Assembly (NCBI GenBank): GCA_014773175.1
Contig: VXCM01000958.1
Span: 1 to 64,000, forward strand
DNA: 64,000 nt
Source of the DNA: Lucifuga dentata
Lineage: Eukaryota; Chordata; Actinopteri; Ophidiiformes; Bythitidae
Direction: 5' to 3'
Made by a program: the position numbers and the translations under genes. Below, piece by piece: positions 10,653 to 24,152 of the stretch. The notes below the pieces were generated by a model that was given only the letters and a program-made list of their open reading frames with translations, made no database searches and was not told the DNA's origin. The first letter of the stretch is position 1, and the number at the start of each line of letters is the position of its first letter.

Positions 10653-12469
10653 GTCGTCGCAATTCAGTCTAATTCGTTCCTTCTTCTCATTGAGTACCGT
10701 TTCATTATGTGGTGAGCATCAGCAAGTCAACAAATGGAAACCAGATACATAAACAGGCAGATAAGGTCTAATGCTGTAAGAATAAAGCCAGCGTAATCAG
10801 AGAGTGAAATACGTTTGCTTTAGCTAACAGAACAACGATGCTCTCAGGTCATTGAAGGAAGACGGAAATTCTGCACGGCATAAGTGAATCCAATAAGACT
10901 AAAAGGCAACAACAGCCTGTTGGCTTTTCCTTTGATTGCCAAGGAAGGACCAGTGAGCTGGAGTTTGGGTAGTTGGAGCCAACACACAGAAACTTAACAG
11001 ACTCTTTCAGAATACAGTCAATAAAGAGGAAAAATAAGACCATAGGGTCAATAGTGTTTCTTGATAGTTTTTTTGTTTTTTTTTTAACTTCATCTTTGGG
11101 TTTTCATATCAAACAGAAAAAAACATTAAGAATAAATTCTAAAAAAGCAACCCTGCCTTACTCCTCTTTTCATTTAGCGTTGAAGAGAAAGACAACAGAG
11201 ACTGGTTGGAGCTTTAAATGTGAAGCAGGATTTTAATGCTGACAAGATGCGTTGAATGAGCAAGAAACTTTCCAACATAATTTTCAGCACTGCGAGCAAT
11301 GATTTATCAGCAAAACTGATTCATTATTAAACCAATATTTAGAGACGTGGCTTTAAAAAACAATATATGATAGAAAAAAATATCATGAGATGAGAATGTG
11401 AGTATTGGTGACAGGAAATTAACCATCACATTCACTCTTTTATTGAGAGGCTTCAACAAAGCAAGAAAAGTAGTAATGCAGTAGTAGCAATAATCTTTTT
11501 ATGAATTAAATTGTACATCTTTATTTTTTCTTATATTCTCCGTCTTTTTCTATCCTTTTAGTATGTTTTCATTCATGCTTTTGAGTTTTAAGGTCTACTC
11601 TTTCTTCTTTTACCTTGTTACTTTTATTAATCATTAATGTACTTAATGATTTTATGTTTTTACCCCACCGAAATTATTTATTTTACCCTTGCCTTTATTG
11701 AATTTTCTTATTATTTTGCTTACATTCTAACACACTTTTAATTATTTATAACATAATGTATTTATAATGTTTAATTTATGTGATTCTTACATTTAATCAT
11801 CTTCTCTAATATTTTATTTCTTGCAACCTTCTCTTTTTTTCTCATTTTGTTTTTTTATTTGTGTTTGATTTCTTTTTCCTGACTGTTATCAAAATATGCA
11901 TGTCTCTTTTCCCACTGTTTTTTTTCCTTTATTTTATTACTTCTTTTAATGACTGATCTTTTTTTTTTTTGCAAATCAAATATTTCTGAAAAGCATTTTG
12001 AGTTGCATTTTATGTAGCAAAATTGCAATACAAAGAAAATTTGATTGATGACTGATTGATAGGTGACGACACTGGCAAAAAGCAGGAGGCCTTTTGGATA
12101 TTTCATCACAGACGTTTATCCACAGAGGGCATGAAAGTCAATGTCAGAGCTTTTCATTTGTTTTCTGGTCTAGCAACACTTTGATCCTTTATAACCAAGT
12201 TAGTGCTTAGTGATGCCGTATGATGTTTGACTAATCTCACATCTGTGTTCTCCTACAAAAAAAAGTTTGCATATTGACTTCACAGAAGAATAAAGAAAGA
12301 GCATAAAAGCAGCTGAACCGAGACAACCAAATCCCTGATTTCACTGTAACTACTGGAGTGAAGTTTGTTATGACATATGGGTGAGCCTCATTAGCAGATA
12401 AAATGACAAAACCATGATTGCCTTCATAACATATTATACCATACTCTTGAAAAGAGAATGAAACATCCC

Positions 12470-12700
12470 CTACCTCGTTAATCAGGGCTTAATTACAATT
12501 AAAACAGATCTAAAGAATAGAGCTGTCAAACTGATGGGAGGTCATTACATTCATTAATGCTAATTTAGTGCAGCTCTACTTGCTGAGCAAACATGGCAGA
12601 CATGGAATGGCTTCCAATCAAAACCCTGAATCATTTGTTAATTACTAGTTGTGACAACACTGAATGCTTGTGTTGCAACAATACCACTTAAATGGGAAAC
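12470..12700. promoter_or_regulatory. Possible conserved non-coding element (AT-rich, homeodomain-like sites)
   Basis: Clustered TAATC, TTAATTACAATTAA, CATTAATGCTAATTTAG and TTGTTAATTACTAG words without simple repeats look like vertebrate developmental enhancers. This is an impression from composition only, with no alignment available. Confidence 0.25.
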
Positions 12701-13581
12701 ATATTACAACATGAGGTTGACCTGTGCTGCTCATTTGGCTTATAAAATGTGTAGAAAGCTCGCAAAAAAGATGTATTATCAAGTTGTTTCTCTAACTTAA
12801 CTATAACTGTCATACAACAACAATGACTGGAATTTATGTATTTTATTATGGTGGAAGTAAAAGTCAGTAATGATTGAAGAAAACATGGATTTCATTATCA
12901 AGCAAAGAAATCCAAGCTTGTAATAAATTCAAAATGTTATTCACAGTGCTAGAAACTCCCTCCTCCTACTTTAAGGTGGATGTGAAGTAACTGGCATTTT
13001 GGAATGAGATATGGTTCACACTTTTTTTTTTAAACAACTCCTTGCTAGTGTACAGGAAATCCTGTTGACAGAAAATCACTTGACAGAGGCATTTATTCGT
13101 CATAGCATCCATTAAATCTCTTCCACACTGCCAACCTGACAGCGAGAGTTAAGTCGTTTCACTCCTACAAAAGCCAGCCCCCTGAAAAAGTGACTGTCTC
13201 CTGCCGAGCTCCCAGAGTTCACAGCTACAGTACCACTCTTTCCAGAACAGGCTAGGTGCCCTTTGCACGGTTCTGTGGTATGTTGGCTGAGACATGATGA
13301 CATCACCACACCTGCTTGGTATTTAGAGCTCAGCACTGATGTTACACATGAAGGTCAGACCAAATGCTTGGCTGGCAGAGAGGAACAGACTCTTCTGGTT
13401 ATAACAGTTGTGCTACTGATTCTTTTAACCAGTGAATCAGCAGATTCCTCCTGGAGCAAAATTTTGTTACTGGGCAAAACTTGGCTTAACGGCTCTAATG
13501 ATATTTTGTTGCTAGGTAACATCAGCCTATTGAAAGTACTGTCAGAAACTATTGGGGTCTCTGGTGACGGGAACAGTACTG

Positions 13582-13604
13582 TTTTTTTTTTTTTTTTTTN
13601 TTTT
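13582..13604. repeat. Poly(T) run with N at 13600
   Basis: A T homopolymer interrupted by one N. It artificially extends an open frame on the plus strand. Confidence 0.85.
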
Positions 13605-14319
13605 ATTAAATCCTGCCCAGTCTTGATCCAGTGTACTCTACTGTACTACCCCTCCCCCCATCTGCAGGACAGCCACATGATCGAGCAGATCACTACTCAC
13701 TGATGATTCTAATCTTTGAGAAGCATCTGGGAATGTAGCCGCAGCTATCTGGAGCAAGGCCTATACTTATGATATTTTCCCCCATTTTAACTTCAAAGTC
13801 TGGCCCTGTAGATCTGAGTGCGGTGTAATGCATACTGACAGGTAATGTGCCGCTGTCAGGGTTTACAGGAGAGAAAGCCAGAGAGGGAGGGGGAAACAAA
13901 AAAGATATATGTCTGATATGCTGTTCAGCAAAAAGCACCTTTATTTGAACATGCTGTACAGTAAGAGCAAATGCTTTTGTACATTTTTTCACAAGTGACA
14001 GCTAAGGGTAAGCATCAGGCCAACCTCTGCTCTCTTTCGGAGTACTCGTGCTCTCTTTTTAACAGCAAACCATTTTTAAGAGCAATCCTCTGATGCAAAT
14101 GCACTCTATCACCATGTAAAATGTACATTTACCGCTAACACTGGGCCTTCCCCAAGTAAGCACTGCACTAAAACACGTCGTAAAGATGACAAATGCAGCA
14201 GCAGTTCACATTCTCAGTGGGAAAAAGAAGAACAGGGTCGTAAATCGATAATCAGATACACAAACATGGAGATGCATATCATATTAGACCAGCCTAGTGG
14301 GAACACCCTCTGAGTGCAG

Positions 14320-14345
14320 CTGGCAATCAAGGGAAACACATAAAA

Positions 14346-14380
<35 letters not shown>

Positions 14381-14411
14381 AAGGNCTGGCAATCAAGGGA
14401 AACACATAAAA

Positions 14412-14446
<35 letters not shown>

Positions 14447-14450
14447 AAGG
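14320..14450. repeat. Exact 65-bp duplication across N at 14385 (assembly join)
   Basis: 14320-14384 and 14386-14450 are identical, each containing an AG microsatellite. The true locus probably has one copy with uncertain repeat length. Confidence 0.9.
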
Positions 14451-14750
14451 AAATGCAAGGATAAAAAATAAATATGACCTCAATATGAAAATATAATATG
14501 ACCCTGCTTCTTCTCTATACATGAAACCTACAGAGAACTGTATTGTATGCAGCGTTAATGACCCTGATTAAAGCAGTACTGACTGCTGATATTAAATCAC
14601 TTCAGCAATGAATTTAAATGAATGTGGATGCCAGTATCATAAAGCAAAGACAAGTTCAGTTTGAAAAACAATTTCTTGAATAAATCGGATCATATTTCTC
14701 TTCATTTCCTTATTACTTTCATTACATTTACTACAGTAGTGCAGTACTGC

Positions 14751-14784
14751 TTTTTTTTTTTTTTTTTNTTTTTTTTTTTTTTTT
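14751..14784. repeat. Poly(T) run with N at 14768
   Basis: T homopolymer on both sides of one N. Confidence 0.85.
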
Positions 14785-15682
14785 AATTTTCTTTTACCAT
14801 TCACTCTCCTTGTCTTTGGCCATGTGGCAGCCATAGCTAGTCCCAGGCCCATAAAGAGAGACAAATACCCCCGTTTGTTCAGTCCCTTGTCTGCTCTCAT
14901 GAACAGAGTGTATCAGTCAGCCAGTAAATACATTTGGGGTAAATGTTTAAAAAGGCTGTTTAGGCAGCAGAAGAATGTAGTGCATCAGGTCTTAGTAAAA
15001 GGCAGCTTAAACAGGTCTGGATTTAAACAGGCCTGATTTATAGCCTTCTTTAAGCTGCCCAGAGGAAAAGCCCCAGTTGTAAAGTTTCTAAATGAATGAC
15101 AGAACAACTGAAAGATAGTTTTCCGTCTCTGATAAGAGGGAGAGGAAGAAGAGAGAGAAAAAGGGGTAGAAAAAGAAGAAAATGACAAAGCAGAGGATTT
15201 GAGGAGGTAGAAAAGAGGTCATGACAAACTTATTCTGAGTAATTCAATATTTCTTAATGAGCTATTGACGCACATGGCTGGAAGCTTAAGGAATACACAG
15301 CTGTTTAACAAGGAAAGTCCAAACATTCTGATTTGTCTGAGAGTCACAAATGTGCACATAGATCCGAATGTGCTTTTAAAACCAGGTCAGGTTTTGCTCA
15401 CACACTCTCATCCCTGCACAATATCAGACAGCGGCAGAAGTGAAAGCAGGGTGTCACTACACACACGCACAGATGCAGGAATGGGGCTCAACTGAACAGG
15501 GTTGGAGAAAGATTCTGCTGGCCAGGTTTGTAAACCCTACACTCCATCACATGTGACAAAGGTAACTAAAGGAATGCGTACAAGGCTCAGCCCAATCCTG
15601 CACTTCTTATCTAAACAGAGACCAGTGCAAAACATTCTGCACCTCAGGATGCTTCCTACACTTTATCGGTTAGTCTAAGAAT

Positions 15683-15718
15683 AAAAAAAAAAAAAAAAAN
15701 AAAAAAAAAAAAAAAAAA
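15683..15718. repeat. Poly(A) run with N at 15700
   Basis: A homopolymer on both sides of one N. Confidence 0.85.
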
Positions 15719-15918
15719 GCACACACAATCAGAGCTACATGTTACCTAAAATGAAGCTAATTTAAATAGAGCTAGGGTGTAAGAATTACATTTGGTGTTT
15801 TGGGTGCAAACACACTCACATGAAGCCACAAAGTCACTAGATTATAAGTACAGCCAAAACTAACTTTCATCTCAAGATACAGTTTGACACTTTCCTGACA
15901 AATGTAGGGTATCAATAG

Positions 15919-15924
15919 TTTATT

Positions 15925-15969
<45 letters not shown>

Positions 15970-15984
15970 TATATATGNTTTATT

Positions 15985-16029
<45 letters not shown>

Positions 16030-16037
16030 TATATATG
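15919..16037. repeat. Exact 59-bp duplication across N at 15978 (AT/AC microsatellite)
   Basis: 15919-15977 and 15979-16037 are identical (AT)n(AC)n blocks. As at the other joins, the duplication is probably artefactual. Confidence 0.9.
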
Positions 16038-18845
16038 TATGTATGTATGTATTAATATTCCTGTAATATTTAAGAGAGAGAGAGAGAGAGAGAGAAACTG
16101 TAAGAATAGATTCCACAGCAGCTTAGGTGGGGTCAGACATGCAGAATTCCTTAAGGAAATCACAACAGGGCTATTGTATTTAATTTAGCCTCACATGACT
16201 CTCTTGTTCTTCAGAATAAATAAAAAAACAAGTTCAGGACCCTGACCTTTCAAAGACACTGTGGTGAAAAAAAAATCAGTCAAAAAAGACAGCAAACTCT
16301 GTGATCTCATCAAGAGACACTTTGTGGACCAAACATGTGGACACCCCCTTGTATGATTGTTCATAATCATGGGTTCATTTACTGTTCATGAATGACAGTA
16401 CTGCAATTATTGTGAATCAAAGATTTTTGCATTTAAATGTTCAAAAACAAACATCACATCCTACCAATCTGCCAAATTGCTAGCAGCAGAACCACAAATC
16501 CTCATCTTGATACCATGATAAATCTGTATCTTTATCTTATGAATTTTAGTTTTAGGTGAATATTGCTTGTTTTCACCAAGGTTGACTGAGCAGAAACACA
16601 GAAACACACTAGTTTCCTCTACAATTTCCAGATACTCTTTGTCTCTGCCAACTGGAGAGCGTATTCAGCTTTTACACTGGCTACTCTGTTTTCAATCAAT
16701 TATAAAGCTAGGCATCAATCAGCAGCTTAATTGATCCCCCCAAAATGTCCCATTCTTTTTTGGACACATTAAATTTGTAGAGACACTTATTCAGTAAGGA
16801 GCTACGTTGTCATTAGCATTAAATAGAAAATTCATCAACAACACAGTCAGACAGAGTGGCTGCAGGCTAAAAATGGGCTGTAACCACCTGCTGTCTCTCT
16901 CAATATCTCTGAGAGGAAAAATACATTGAGCCAAACATTAGTTATTGCCCAAAACATTTCAAGATTGGCAAATCTGAGTATCCAGGCCATGCTGAATCTT
17001 ATCTACTGTCTGCCCATGACTCCATGAGATTATGTTGACCTTCAATGTGATGAGCAAATATGGCATGATGAGAGAGAGAGAGGAGGGGAAGAAAAATGGA
17101 GAAGGCTGAAAGAGAAAACAGGGGGCAACGATGAAATTAATTGAACAAATGATCTGAGCAGAATCTAAAATTTGAACAACCTTGGCTGCCCTTGCCTAGA
17201 GGAGAGAGCAGAGGCTCAGAGAAGGAGACAGAGGGAAGAGGGGTAAAAACACAGCGAAGCACAAGGTGAAAAGAAGACAAAGCGATGCATGGCTGTGTGG
17301 GTTTGTGTATGTGTGAGGTGATGTCAAGTTTGAGAGTGTGTATGTCTGGGAGATTTTGTTGAAAGGCAATTCTGAGATTCCTTTCAGATACTCAGTGAAC
17401 TCTGTCAGTCTCTCACTTGATTTTGCCCTCTCTCCTTCACTGTCCCCTGCTCCTGCCCTTTAGAAACAAGATGAAGGGATGATCAGGAGGCGGCTTCAGT
17501 TAAGACCGCCAATCAATACAGCTCTTCTGTGTGGGATGAGACTCCAGATTACACTGAAAATCACAAATGGCAAATGACTCTTTCAAACTACTTTCCTGAC
17601 TTTGAACATCCAAGTCTGACCAAAGCCTAGAAAATAGGAACTAGGGAACCTCCCTCGCTTTTACCTGATGCCCAGTGTGCAATACTTTTCTCCTAATTCC
17701 CTTTTGCTTCAGCAGTATAAAGCCTTTATACTACGGATCCCTGCCGTTCACAATAACAACACTCATCAAAGAAAGTTTTGCTGAACTCCCTAACTCTCAT
17801 TTCCTAAACGAGAGTTAAAATGCCTCCTAACTCCCCGCAATACTTCATCTTTGTTTTCCTCACTCTAAACCTCCAGGCTCTGAACAATTAGGCCCTTGTT
17901 TATGCCTGCAAATTGCTGTGCCGTGGCTATCTGTGTGTAGTCCCCGGCAGCTGGATGCACCAGTGGAACGGCCATATTGATTGGGATGTCTGTTCTTTTA
18001 ACAAGGTCTGTCTGGTTGCTCTATCTGGGGTGCAGCGGTTCTCATACCTGTTCCCCAAACACCGCTCCACCTCAGCTGAGGTAATGGGGGCAAGCTTCAA
18101 AACTGCTTACACAAAACACTCTTTGAAGCCATTTGTGGAGGAAATAGGCAGGTCTCATTGTATTGTTTCTTTTTATCTAATTCTAACTTTTATTCTTTCT
18201 TGGTTACTCTCATTCTTTGAGTCATTTTTTCTCATTTTTTTTTGCATGCCACCCCTTATTTTACCTTCTATTCTCCTCCCTCATCTCTTTCATTGCTATG
18301 ATAACTCTTACTCTCTTCACCAGCTATCCCTGAAGGGGCCAGTAGCAGTCAGTATCATTATTTTCCTGGTCGGGCTTCATGCTGACTGTGTGAGTTTCGT
18401 TCCTTCTCTGTTTCACAACCTGGACTGCCCATTTGTTTTCACTCTAATGAAGTAGTGGAAAAGAAGTGGGAAAAAAAGAAGAAAGGACTGGTGAGAGTGG
18501 CGATGAGAACAGAGGAGAAAAGTGAAAATGAGGAGAGAAGAAGAGCAGAGGAAGGAGACAGGAAGGAGGGAAGCGAGGGAGTGGATAGGAGAAGAAAGAG
18601 GATAAGAGGAAAGAAGACCTATAGTGTAATACATATGAGCAAGCTGTGAAAATCTTTCTAATGAAAACATTCCACTGAGGAAAGTCTGGCTCAACCAGAT
18701 CAAAATCCCCAAAGTGATAGATCAACAGAGAACCAAGATTCTAAATGTTCACACTCAGACACACACAGACAGAAGGGGCCATTAAAGAAAACTGCAACTT
18801 AGCACTGCTGACAAATAAGACACATATAAAAACAGTCTGAAGGTA

Positions 18846-18878
18846 AGCTCTGTACTGTGAGTTACACAGTACAGAGCT
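18846..18878. other. Perfect 14-bp hairpin
   Basis: AGCTCTGTACTGTG (18846-18859) pairs exactly with CACAGTACAGAGCT (18865-18878) around the loop AGTTA. It is intronic to fbxl17. Function unknown. Confidence 0.8.
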
Positions 18879-19011
18879 GTAGAGACAGTTACAGTGCTTA
18901 TAGAACACAAACCATGTGATTCTGAACAAATCAATAAAACGTCTTCACAATGACTGTCTTGATTTTATAGTTATCCAAAACACTTCTAAATATTTCGGCT
19001 TTAGCATTCAC

Positions 19012-19029
19012 TGTGTGTGTGTGAGAGAG

Positions 19030-19080
<51 letters not shown>
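19012..19080. repeat. Compound (GT)n(GA)n microsatellite
   Basis: A GT run followed by a GA run of about 58 bp. Confidence 0.95.
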
Positions 19081-19085
<5 letters not shown>

Positions 19086-21200
19086 CATATTTATGCACGT
19101 CTGCGTGCAGCTGTGTTTCAGCATATCGGTATGTACACAGTCCAAAGAACAAAATGTTGTCATTTTCCACTACATCACTATAATTTTAGCTGAAAATTAC
19201 CTGACACCAATGCACTGAATTATGCTGCTCATGAGCACAGCGCAAATTAATACATAACGTTTCTTTGTCTTTGTGGAAGTATAGAAAGATGAATTCCTCC
19301 CACAGAGAGGATCTAACATTTAACAGCGGCCTCACTGGAGAGCTCGCTGTTTCTGAGACACGAGCGCCGACACATGCAGCACTGTTGAGCAAAAAGGATC
19401 CGTTTTTCACAAGATTAAGGCACTTTTTCCTTTCCTCTTTCAGCTGACTACTTCAAAGGCCTGGCACAGTGTCATAGCTGAAAGGGGACAACATGAATTG
19501 ATTTGATTATTTTGGGTGAGTCTGGATCAATAGCATTCTTTCCCCTCATCAGAACAGGGACGTTTGGCCCTAAGGGCAGGGATGTAATCATTTGAGAAGG
19601 GTGGAGCGCGCCATTTGTCTGGGCCTGGAGGGGTTCTGATTTCAATGCTCCATTATGAGCAATGTTAACAGCAAATAACATAAATTCCTCACAGAGAACA
19701 CACCATGTTACACTTGCATTTCAACATGTGAAAACTCATTTAGAGACAAAGGAAATCCTTCAGACAGACATGTACAGAAAGTCATATAATACTGTAAAGG
19801 CCCGAATGAGGCCCAAAAGCTGCTGAAGGGGGAGTCCAAATAATAAATCTTACAATTAAATGACAATGACTTCACACAACTGGATCTGTTGTATCGAGTA
19901 GAAAAAAAAAATATATATATCAAAAATTCTTTATATCAGCCCCAAATGGTGGTGGACACACAATTCAGGTTCCCTGGCAGCAAAATGTATATGGTACGGA
20001 AGCACGTTTGTATAAACTGTGACAGAGGAAATCGATCCATCACACCGCTCCACATGAGGAGAACCAGCTGGATCCTGTTAACAGTTCTTAAATGAATTCT
20101 ACACTTTCTAAGTCCTGTGACATTCAGGGAAGCTGTTACATTAAAATTCACTGCGATTTGACAATTCCAAACAAATTTACACAGACTGAGCTGGGCTGCT
20201 GAGGCACAGAGCTGACTGGGTTGTCCGCACCGTGTGTCAAGGTTATCACAAGGCAGTATTTGTCTAAGAATGACGGGACCTCCGCTGAAATCGAACTCCA
20301 CATCAGTCAGGAGGAAGCTATGTGGGTGGAAAAGGAAAATTCGAGGGAGGGAGTGAGGGAGTGAGGGAGTGAGGGAAACGAAGACAGAACTCTTCATGAT
20401 TTATTTTCATTAGCCAACTAAATGCTGCGAAAATGACCTGGACAATTCTAAGACAGACAGGTTTAAGCAAGTCCAAATAATGTTTAGGCTGTGCATTTCT
20501 GAGTTGGATGTCCGTTTGCCATTGTGATATTCTCATTTCTAACTGTAGCTAGTTTCATGCTACTTATAGGATGCGCTTATATCTGCTTTCAAAAATCCCT
20601 GCAATGCCCACATCTTAAACACTAACTGAGCAAAGGCCTTCTAAGGGAAATATTAACATTTGGATGTCTGGAATACAACATTTTCAAACATCAACACAAC
20701 TGAGGGAGAGCTGTCAACAGAGCTCTCGACAAGGATTAGCTGTGTATAACTGTATATATTTTGATGTAATTTATTTTCACAATGCAAACATTTACGGTTG
20801 TTACACAGACCAAAATGTTCTCAGATTGGAGCCACTGTCAATAACCCCCTCAAGCTTAGACAGAAGGTAGTTGATGGATAAATACTGAGATGATTGTCAA
20901 GTGTGTGGATCCTGGTGCAGAACTAAACAGATTGAGGTTGTTGAGGGTCAAGCTGACGTAGCTGCTCCCCACACGATTGTTGGCCCAATCAAAATGATTC
21001 AAGCTCCATGATACAAGCGTACCATTGCAAATCTAAGAGCCCACATATAAAGGAAACACATTCTTCCATTTGTTTAATGTTTTTTTTTATACAGAACATA
21101 AAGTTCTCAATACACTTCTTGAGTGACATACATGCCTGTTTACTGAAGAAATACTGCTGGCCATTCATGCCTACAGCACAAAGCTGAAGAAAGGATAAAA

Positions 21201-21229
21201 TGGATGGATGGATGGATGGATGGATGGAC
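21201..21229. repeat. (TGGA)n microsatellite
   Basis: About seven tandem TGGA units. This motif often trails a common dispersed teleost repeat. Confidence 0.9.
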
Positions 21230-24009
21230 AGACAGACTGTGGCTAAAAGAATTTAAAGTTAAGGAATTTTCACAAGACTTTGATTGCAGGGGAATCTTGT
21301 GGAAACGAGAGCTATCCCCCCTCTTCTGTGGTTCTCAGATGTACATTAAGTGCAGAGATGAGATTAGTTTTCACTGAGATTGAATTGGACATGGCTCCAG
21401 ATTTTACTGCGGTGATACACAAATAAAAGCACGTTAGAGCACTGCCAGAGGCTCAAATGTCAAATGCAAATCAGAACAAATTTACAACCAAATTGAATGA
21501 ACAGCCAAAAGTAAAATAATTCTGCAAATTAATTTAAACTGTTGATTTGATTCATTCAAAACCAAATGAAGCTTACACAGTGCAGGCAACACACTTTCCA
21601 ATTACTGTGAAACTTGCAGCAATTTTGACATCATGCAAAAAACTGAAAGTCATTTTTTCTGTTTGAAGGATGACATCACTATCCTCATCACTCAGAACAT
21701 CCTGAGGCATTCAAGACAAGAGGATGGACCAAAAGGCTATTTAGACTGCAGTAATTATTATCTATTGCTCTCACGGATTCATAGCTAATTTAGTGCAATA
21801 TAGATGGCTAAGCCTAAAATAAAAATAAAAATTTAACTTTAGGAGTAGTACTATTTAGGAGAGAGTGGAAGGAGGAGCAGGAGGTTCAATAGATGGAGGA
21901 AGGAGAAAGTTGAGGGGAGGAGGTGAGGAGAAGGCAGCACTGGAGCCCTGAGGCTCTCATGCAGATACCCACAATTCCCCTGGTCTGCCTCTGCCTCTCC
22001 ATTTTTACCTCTAACTCACTCTGTTACTCATTTTCAGTGTGACCTCAGTAATAACAACCTATCTCTGTTTATTTCAGTCCCTCTGAGTGAACTTTGTATC
22101 ACCCCATTCCTCTCTCTCCCAACTCTTGAAACCTGACCATGACTACTGTAACTCCCTTTGTCCCCTAACATAATGAACAACAACAACATCAACAACAAAG
22201 AAAGATGCTGCCGTGGGCTGGTCTCATTCCCACACAGGCCTGACCAAACCTCACCAGTGCACCAGCCTCATCTACAATGCTAAAAACTATTTTAGGATGT
22301 CAAAAGAGAGAAGATGGCTAAATGGGTGAAGGGGGCAAGCATGCAGTGAATTAATTCTGTGATTCAGAACTGGTAATGTACCTGACCTTGGAAACTATCA
22401 AACTCTTTTCCTGTGCTAGATTCACACTCCATTACAACTCTAATAGTACCAATTACTGCTTTATTTAGTGGTGTCATCCCCCAATTCCCCCTTCTGAGCA
22501 GAGGGAGAGTAATTATTTATCTTTTCATCCTCCAGGCTAAATGTTTATGAATATCATATTGAAAGAGAGATGGGTAGATGAATAAGGGCGGATGGATGGG
22601 TGAATGTGTTGGGTGGGAGGTAGGAGTGTGAAAGCATATGCTTGAGAGAAACTAAGAAAAACAGTAATTTCAGCTAAGACAGGTCATCTGAGAACAGATT
22701 TTTATTAGCATGGCTGTAGATATCGATTGTTGGGTCAGTGAGTGTGAGGGGTGGGAGGGGAGTAAATGAAAATGGAATCTAAGTGATCACCTGCTATGTA
22801 ATGCAGTGACTCTTTATTACTTCTAGATAAATATGATAGATACACATTTGTGAACCATGTGAACCAAGCACACCACTTCATCATTGAGACCTTATGTCGA
22901 GGGTCACTGTTCCTCATGCTTTAATTTTATTACAGCATAAATAGATAAATATGATGCTCTGACATTCTTGTAATATTTAACAATCTCTATGTAAGCATTT
23001 TATCACAGAAATCCGTGGGGCCAGCCTTAAGGCCGAGACACACCTATTTTATAACGAAGAAGTAAAAATAATGAGTTCATCCTGGTGAAAGGCCCGGACT
23101 ATAATAAGTCAACTTTTCTCCTTGCTCCCTGCCAATTTCTGCTTGCGCTGCTTTACTGTACAGGAGGGACCATTAAATTTGTTCAGCATAAAAACTAAAC
23201 AAAGAATTTAGTGCCACCCTGAAAAATTAGGATAATTAAAACACACTGTTACACTTGCCACATGCAGGCCCATCAAGTACTGGGACTATGGTGAATGCTG
23301 TGTACTGATTCATAGTACGAGACACCAAGTTGCACATTATCTGCATCAGTAACATAATACATATGCAGGTAGTATTTACTGGGCTTACACATGCAAAATC
23401 TTCAGTATGGTCGTTTAAATCCAAAGACATATTTCACTTTTCTTTTGCTATGACTCATCTAGCAAACACAAACATGCATGACATAGACGTCACAGCACAG
23501 CATTGGCCAGCATTTAATTGGCCAGTTGCTCCAACCTGGGATTTTGAGGGTTTATGTCGATATGCGTGATTGTTTGTGTGAGCTTCTGAGTGTTTATACA
23601 TAAGTGGTAAGTTTTTTTTTTTTTTTTTTTTTTGACTGAAATATAAATATGATCTATTTACATTTTGCATAACTTTGACAAATGGCAAGAGGTGGACATT
23701 TGCACTGTATACAGGCAAGCATATAATGTATATGTTCATTCAGGGGATTTGTATGTTATGTGGATATATACTGTATATATATATACACACACTGCATTAA
23801 AGAAAGTTACTGACAAGCAAAGATTTTCAGTGTTCAACAGAAAATATTTTGTATGTAAAACCAGTTTCCTAAAATGTCCCCTAGTACATACCACTACCAA
23901 ATCTGATATGCAAACAACTATTGACGCAACGTTTGAGAGCACACTACACATAAATACATACTGACAGGAAACTAGACTGTAGCAGACATTATATGCTGAG
24001 CTTTGTTAC

Positions 24010-24152
24010 CTTGTCACATCTCATGAGGCCCAGGTAGCGCAGGGACTTGCTGCTCTGAGCGATCTGCGTGGCTCCCTGATCCGTGATGTCCTTACACCAG
24101 CCGGCATCCACTGTCTCTATGGTAGTACTGTACTGGCCGATGGCTATCAGAG
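24010..24152 (-). CDS. fbxl17: fbxl17 penultimate coding exon (terminal leucine-rich repeat)
   Basis: This exon supplies 47 complete codons plus the last two bases of a split codon. The acceptor is a strong pyrimidine tract ending TGTCCACAG, the donor is AAG|GTAACA, and the exon ends in phase 0. The product begins LIAIGQYSTTIETVDAGWCK, continues DITDQGATQIAQSSKSLRYL and ends GLMRCDK. It matches the cysteine-containing leucine-rich repeat type (VDxGWCxxITDxG, then SLxxLxLxxC), which builds the curved substrate-binding solenoid of FBXL proteins. The sequence is nearly identical to the mammalian FBXL17 repeat as I recall it. The split first codon (G|CT, Ala) implies that the preceding exon ends in phase 1. 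That exon was not found in the window. No frameshift or stop interrupts this exon. Confidence 0.95.

Larger units (their letters stand above)
9738..24009 (-). other. fbxl17: fbxl17 last intron (14,272 bp)
   Basis: This stretch is bounded by GT (minus strand, at 24009-24008) and AG (9739-9738). It contains no exon I can support. It holds many microsatellites, six single-N joins (10634, 13600, 14385, 14768, 15700, 15978), a T-rich tract at about 11490-11970, a perfect hairpin at 18846-18878, and AT-rich homeodomain-like stretches at 12470-12700. The open frames in it are interrupted by simple repeats or lack an ATG, and none resembles a known protein. A short piece at about 16326-16350 resembles a Tc1-type transposon end, but I found no partner end. 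Confidence 0.85.

Noticed and set aside
13263..13703. 146-codon plus-strand frame
   Set aside because: It has a TTG start and runs through a poly(T)/N join that creates a phenylalanine run. No recognisable domain.
16321..16400. CCAAACATGTGGACACCCCC, similar to a Tc1-type transposon end
   Set aside because: No matching opposite end was found, so it is too short to call an element.
17913..18455. Longest open frame (180 codons, plus strand)
   Set aside because: It starts at TTG, resembles no family I know, is rich in Phe/Leu from T-rich DNA, and lies in an intron without splice or promoter support.
18931..19218. Frames with Arg-Glu or Ser-Leu runs
   Set aside because: They are translations of the GA microsatellite.
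19936..20397. 153-codon minus-strand frame
   Set aside because: It is in the same orientation as fbxl17 but has no recognisable domain, and the neighbouring (GAGG)-type repeat accounts for part of it.
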